This document shows positions 32,915 through 35,985 of a stretch of DNA of 35,985 bases, in pieces. A program made the position numbers and the translations under genes. Numbering within the stretch: the stretch's first letter is position 1; each line of letters begins with the position of its first letter. This DNA comes from Caulobacter sp. HMWF025 (GTDB taxonomy: Bacteria; Pseudomonadota; Alphaproteobacteria; Caulobacterales; Caulobacteraceae), in assembly GCF_003060965.1 (NCBI RefSeq), contig NZ_QAII01000030.1, positions 1 to 35,985 of the forward strand. The letters run 5' to 3'. The notes beneath the pieces were generated by a model that saw only the letters and a list, made by a program, of their open reading frames with translations, was not told the DNA's origin and did no database searches.

Positions 32915-34951
32915 TCACCACAGTCGCACGCGCTCGGCGACGGGCTTGAACATCTTGTCCCCGGCCTGGGTGCCGAAGGCATCGTGGAAGCCGTCAAGGT
33001 TTCTTGCCGCACCATTGGCCCGGAACTCCGGCGGTGAATGGGGGTCCGAGATCAGAAGTTGCTGGGCGTGTTCATCGCGGCGCTTGACGCGCCAGCTCTG
33101 CGCGAAGCTCAGGAAGAAGCGCTGCTCTCCCGTGTATCCATCAATTCGCGGGGCTGGTTTGCCGTTCAGGCTGGTTTGATAGGCCTTGAACGCAATCTGC
33201 AGGCCGACCAGATCGGCGATGTTCTCGGGCAGGGTCAGCTGGCCGTTCACGGTCTTGCCTGGCAGCGCCTCAAAGGCGTTGAACTGCTCCGCCAGCCTGG
33301 CACCGAGTGCCGCAAAGGTCTGGCGGTCGGCTTCACTCCACCACTGCCGCATCACGCCGTCGCCGTCGAACTGGGATCCCATATTGTCGAAGCCATGGCT
33401 GATCTCGTGGCCGATCGTTGCGCCGATCGCGCCGTAATTGACCGCGTCATCGGCTCGCATGTCGAAGAGCGGGGCCTGTAGAATGCCGGCCGTCAGAAGG
33501 ATCTCGTTGCCCATCGGGTCATAGAAGGCATTCACCTCCAGCGGCGACATGGCCCAGGCCTTGCGATCCATGGGTTTGCCGGCCGCAGCCGCCTTGATCG
33601 CCCAGTCGAACCGCTTGGCCCTTTGCTGGTTGCCGAAGGCGTCGCCCGCCCGCACGTCCAGGGCCGCATAATCGCGCCAGCTGTCCGGGTGACCGATCTT
33701 GGCCTTGTACTTCGAGAGCTTGTCCAGGGCGGCCGCCTTGGTGGACGGCTCCATCCAGCTGTTGTCCGCCATCAACTGCTGATAGGCACCCAGCACGTTC
33801 TGGAAGATGGCCTCGACCTTCTGCTTGTGCGCGGCCGGGAAGTGACGCTCGACATACTGCTGCGCCAGGGCGTCGTTGAGGGCCCACGTCACTTGCTCGA
33901 CCGCACGCTGGGCCCGCGGCGTCTCGACCTGGGCCCCGGTGATGGCCTTGCCGTGAAAGGCAAAGTGCGCGGCACGGAACCTGGCCGGCAAGACCTGAGC
34001 GGATGCGTCCAGGCTGTGAAGTGTGAAATAGGCCTTCCAGTCGGCCAGGGGCAGATCGGCGAAGAGCCGGGCAGTCGCGATGGCGGTGTTCAACTGCGTC
34101 ACGGTGACCTTGTCGCCGCGGGCGATCCTGGCGGCGGTCAGATAGGCCGCCCAGTCAAAGCCGGGGGCCTTGGCCATCAGCTCTTCGGCGGTCAGTGGAT
34201 TGTACATCCTTGCAGGATCCCGCGCCTCGTTCACCGGCACCTGCACCTGGGCCAGGCGCGTTTCCAGCTCCAGAACGCGTTGCGCCATTTCTGCGGGTCG
34301 GGTCTGGCCGGAGAGCTGGGCCAACTCTGTGAGATAGGTCAGATAGGCGGCGCGGGCCTTGCCGAGCTGGGCATCGTCCAGCTTCAGATAGTAGTCGCGG
34401 TCGGGCAGGCCGAGGCCGCCCTGCCACGCCATGACGCGGTTCAGGCCGGGGTCCATGAAGTCGGCAAAGCCGCCCCAGAGCCAGATCGGTGTTTCGACCT
34501 GTCCCTGGGCACTGCCGACCCAGGTGGCGAGTTGCTGCGGCGTCTGGATCGCGGCGATCTCGGCCAGAAGGGGCCTGATCGGCTCAAGGCCGGCCGCCTC
34601 GATGGCGACCGTGTCCTGATAGGCGGTGTAATAGTCACGGACTTTTTGTCCGGTGGTGCCTTTGGCTTGGGGCTTGAGCGCCAGGTCTTGCAGGATGTCG
34701 CGGATCCGCTGGTCGACGACCGCAGGCATGTTGGTGCCGAGCAGCTCGGCCTTGTCGGCGGGGATGGTCGTGGTCCGCAGCCACTGGCCGCTGCTGTGGC
34801 GATAGAGATCGTCCTGGGGCCGAACCGTTTGGTCGAATCCCGGCAGGTCCAGCCCGGACCGGACCTGGGCGGCGTGAGCCGCTGTGGTGCCGCCGTACAC
34901 CTGGAGGAGGAGGGCAAGGCAGCTGAGTTTTAGAAGGGTCGCGGGTTTCAT
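32915..34951 (-). CDS. M13-family (neprilysin/PepO-like) zinc metallopeptidase
   Basis: This 678-residue protein has a signal peptide ending near AAHA (residue 27). The M13 pattern includes the VNAFYDPMGNEILLTAG substrate-binding segment, the zinc site H515-E516-x-x-H519 in IGHEISHGFD, and the third ligand E576 in ENIADLVG. The C-terminus ends in VRLW, as in bacterial M13 proteins. It would cut short peptides in the periplasm or outside. The family motif is usually ENIADLGG; here the first Gly is Val582, with the key E and D kept. It is 49 bp upstream of the kinase gene on the same strand and may be in one operon with it. Confidence 0.94.
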   Translation of the reverse strand: MKPATLLKLSCLALLLQVYGGTTAAHAAQVRSGLDLPGFDQTVRPQDDLYRHSSGQWLRTTTIPADKAELLGTNMPAVVDQRIRDILQDLALKPQAKGTTGQKVRDYYTAYQDTVAIEAAGLEPIRPLLAEIAAIQTPQQLATWVGSAQGQVETPIWLWGGFADFMDPGLNRVMAWQGGLGLPDRDYYLKLDDAQLGKARAAYLTYLTELAQLSGQTRPAEMAQRVLELETRLAQVQVPVNEARDPARMYNPLTAEELMAKAPGFDWAAYLTAARIARGDKVTVTQLNTAIATARLFADLPLADWKAYFTLHSLDASAQVLPARFRAAHFAFHGKAITGAQVETPRAQRAVEQVTWALNDALAQQYVERHFPAAHKQKVEAIFQNVLGAYQQLMADNSWMEPSTKAAALDKLSKYKAKIGHPDSWRDYAALDVRAGDAFGNQQRAKRFDWAIKAAAAGKPMDRKAWAMSPLEVNAFYDPMGNEILLTAGILQAPLFDMRADDAVNYGAIGATIGHEISHGFDNMGSQFDGDGVMRQWWSEADRQTFAALGARLAEQFNAFEALPGKTVNGQLTLPENIADLVGLQIAFKAYQTSLNGKPAPRIDGYTGEQRFFLSFAQSWRVKRRDEHAQQLLISDPHSPPEFRANGAARNLDGFHDAFGTQAGDKMFKPVAERVRLW

Positions 34952-35131
34952 CGGGTGCCTTCGCTTCGAAAAGGGTGAGCGCTTTCGTGCTGTTGGCTGT
35001 CAGTGTCCCGATAGATGGCTCGCTTTGGGCAAAAAGGTGCCGAGCGGCGATGGGCGGGGATAGGCGGCGGAGTATCGCCAGGATCGAGCGGATTATGGGG
35101 GTGCGAGATCAGTTGGCCCCGACACAAGGCT

Positions 35132-35851
35132 TCATGCGGTTTCCGGACCTCCGAGATTGATGGCCAGGGACGAACCCGCAGCGCCGCCGGCGTCATAGGC
35201 CTCCGGCGCCACCCTGCGGGCCGGACGCTGCACGATCCTTAACTTCAGATCGAGCCTGTCGAGTTCGGCCTCAACGACTGCCGACTTGATAACGACCAGA
35301 TCACGCCCGGCATGGCCATTGGCCTGGTCGCGTCCGGCCTTCATCGCGGTCAGCTTGTCTGCGATGGACGTGACCATGCCCAGGGTGAAAGAGGCGTTGG
35401 CCAGGTGACGCTCCTTGTGCCGAAAGCGCTGATAGTCGGCGGTGGCCTTGAAGCGGCCAAGCTCAAACCGAACGGCACCGTCGATCAGGTCGGCCAGGTA
35501 GTGGGCGACTTCGATATCGGCGCTGAGGCCAAAGAATACGTAGCGCACCTCGCCTGTCGGGCTCTTCTCGCGCCAGACCCGGCAATCGCAGAAGTTCGCT
35601 ATGGCACCGACGCAGTCGCCCAGCGGTATCCGTTTGTTGTGGCGGGTTACGTAGGTACGCCGCTCGCAAAGCGCCTCACGGATTTCAACGTCTGTCAGCG
35701 ACAGGTCGTAGCGATCGAGCAGTTCGGCCACCTTGGCGGCAGCTGACAGGGCTTCGGCCTCGGTACAGCCGTTGTCCGTGGTCTTGGCGCGCAGGGCTTC
35801 AATGCGGGTCTTGAGCTTTCCCAGCTCGGCGAGATCGGGCGTTTCGTTCAC
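35132..35851 (-). CDS. DUF2786-type protein of unknown function
   Basis: This 239-residue protein has an N-terminal helical segment (about 10-50) of DUF2786 type. The segment has alternating Glu/Ala in TEAEALSAAAKVAELLDRYDLS. The next ~150 residues contain a FFGLSADIEVAHYLADLI segment and a basic RFRHKERH stretch, similar to the domain often found with DUF2786. There is no signal peptide or membrane helix. The start is a GTG at 35851, and no better ATG is available. It is upstream of the M13 gene on the same strand but separated by 180 bp without recognised signals. Relatives occur in phage-related and host proteins, but I see no phage genes here. No function can be given. Confidence 0.68.
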   Translation of the reverse strand: MNETPDLAELGKLKTRIEALRAKTTDNGCTEAEALSAAAKVAELLDRYDLSLTDVEIREALCERRTYVTRHNKRIPLGDCVGAIANFCDCRVWREKSPTGEVRYVFFGLSADIEVAHYLADLIDGAVRFELGRFKATADYQRFRHKERHLANASFTLGMVTSIADKLTAMKAGRDQANGHAGRDLVVIKSAVVEAELDRLDLKLRIVQRPARRVAPEAYDAGGAAGSSLAINLGGPETA

Positions 35852-35985
35852 GGATGCGTCCCGACAGGCTGACGATCGGCGAAGTCATTGGCTGCCCACC
35901 AAACTTGCCGAGGACACTATTCTAGTTGAAGGCTTCGTCCCAGCCCAGCGCCGCACCGATACGGTGTCGCGAACCGCTGCAGGTC

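Noticed and set aside
1-35985. CRISPR arrays, tRNA genes, insertion sequences, prophage
   Set aside because: No repeated spacer structure, cloverleaf-like segment, transposase, integrase or capsid-type gene was seen on reading both strands.

Overview
The window is GC-rich DNA, almost fully coding, with alphaproteobacterial features. Caulobacterales (Caulobacter, Phenylobacterium or a relative) is the best guess. It carries relatives of the holdfast-anchoring proteins HfaA and HfaB, several short ATGA-coupled chemotaxis genes, an alphaproteobacterial CheZ-like protein, and plant-polysaccharide enzymes of the kind common in that order. The assignment is an inference from protein families, not from a marker gene. 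No tRNA, rRNA, CRISPR array, transposase or integrase was seen.

Layout. (1) 1-2486: a secreted alpha-amylase running off the left edge, divergent from an AraC-type regulator. (2) 2588-5673, minus strand: a four-gene secretion/adhesin locus. It encodes a small secreted protein with four repeats, a strong intergenic hairpin with a T-tract, an HfaA-like protein, a non-lipidated CsgG/HfaB paralogue and a lipoprotein CsgG/HfaB paralogue. AT-rich DNA lies on both sides. (3) 6062-10322: a membrane-bound LytTR regulator divergent from a secreted S33-type hydrolase, then a GNAT acetyltransferase and a carboxylesterase. (4) 10535-14551: a LacI-type operator-like site, a GH74 xyloglucanase-like protein, a terminator and a GH43 enzyme, together a probable hemicellulose module. 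(5) 14638-29910: a 15-kb chemotaxis island. A CheZ-like protein and a CheY point left. A globin-coupled MCP, cheA, cheW, cheY, cheB and cheR point right. A multi-PAS hybrid kinase and a membrane MCP, overlapping by 4 bp, point left. A further receiver protein and MCP point right. (6) 30050-30883: OsmC-like and DUF302 proteins. (7) 31040-34951: an M13 metallopeptidase, a LytS-type kinase and a LytTR response regulator, probably one operon. (8) 35132-35851: a DUF2786-type protein.

How the parts may work together. The chemotaxis island looks like a complete excitation/adaptation pathway: receptors, CheA/W, CheY, CheB/R and a candidate CheZ phosphatase. One receptor is a soluble haem-globin sensor, so oxygen or another haem ligand is a likely input. 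The HfaA/HfaB-like locus is the most unusual part. It looks like a small CsgG-type secretion system with its own repeat-containing substrate and two different pore subunits. An intergenic hairpin could make the substrate more abundant than the machinery. This is a hypothesis from gene order and sequence pattern only.
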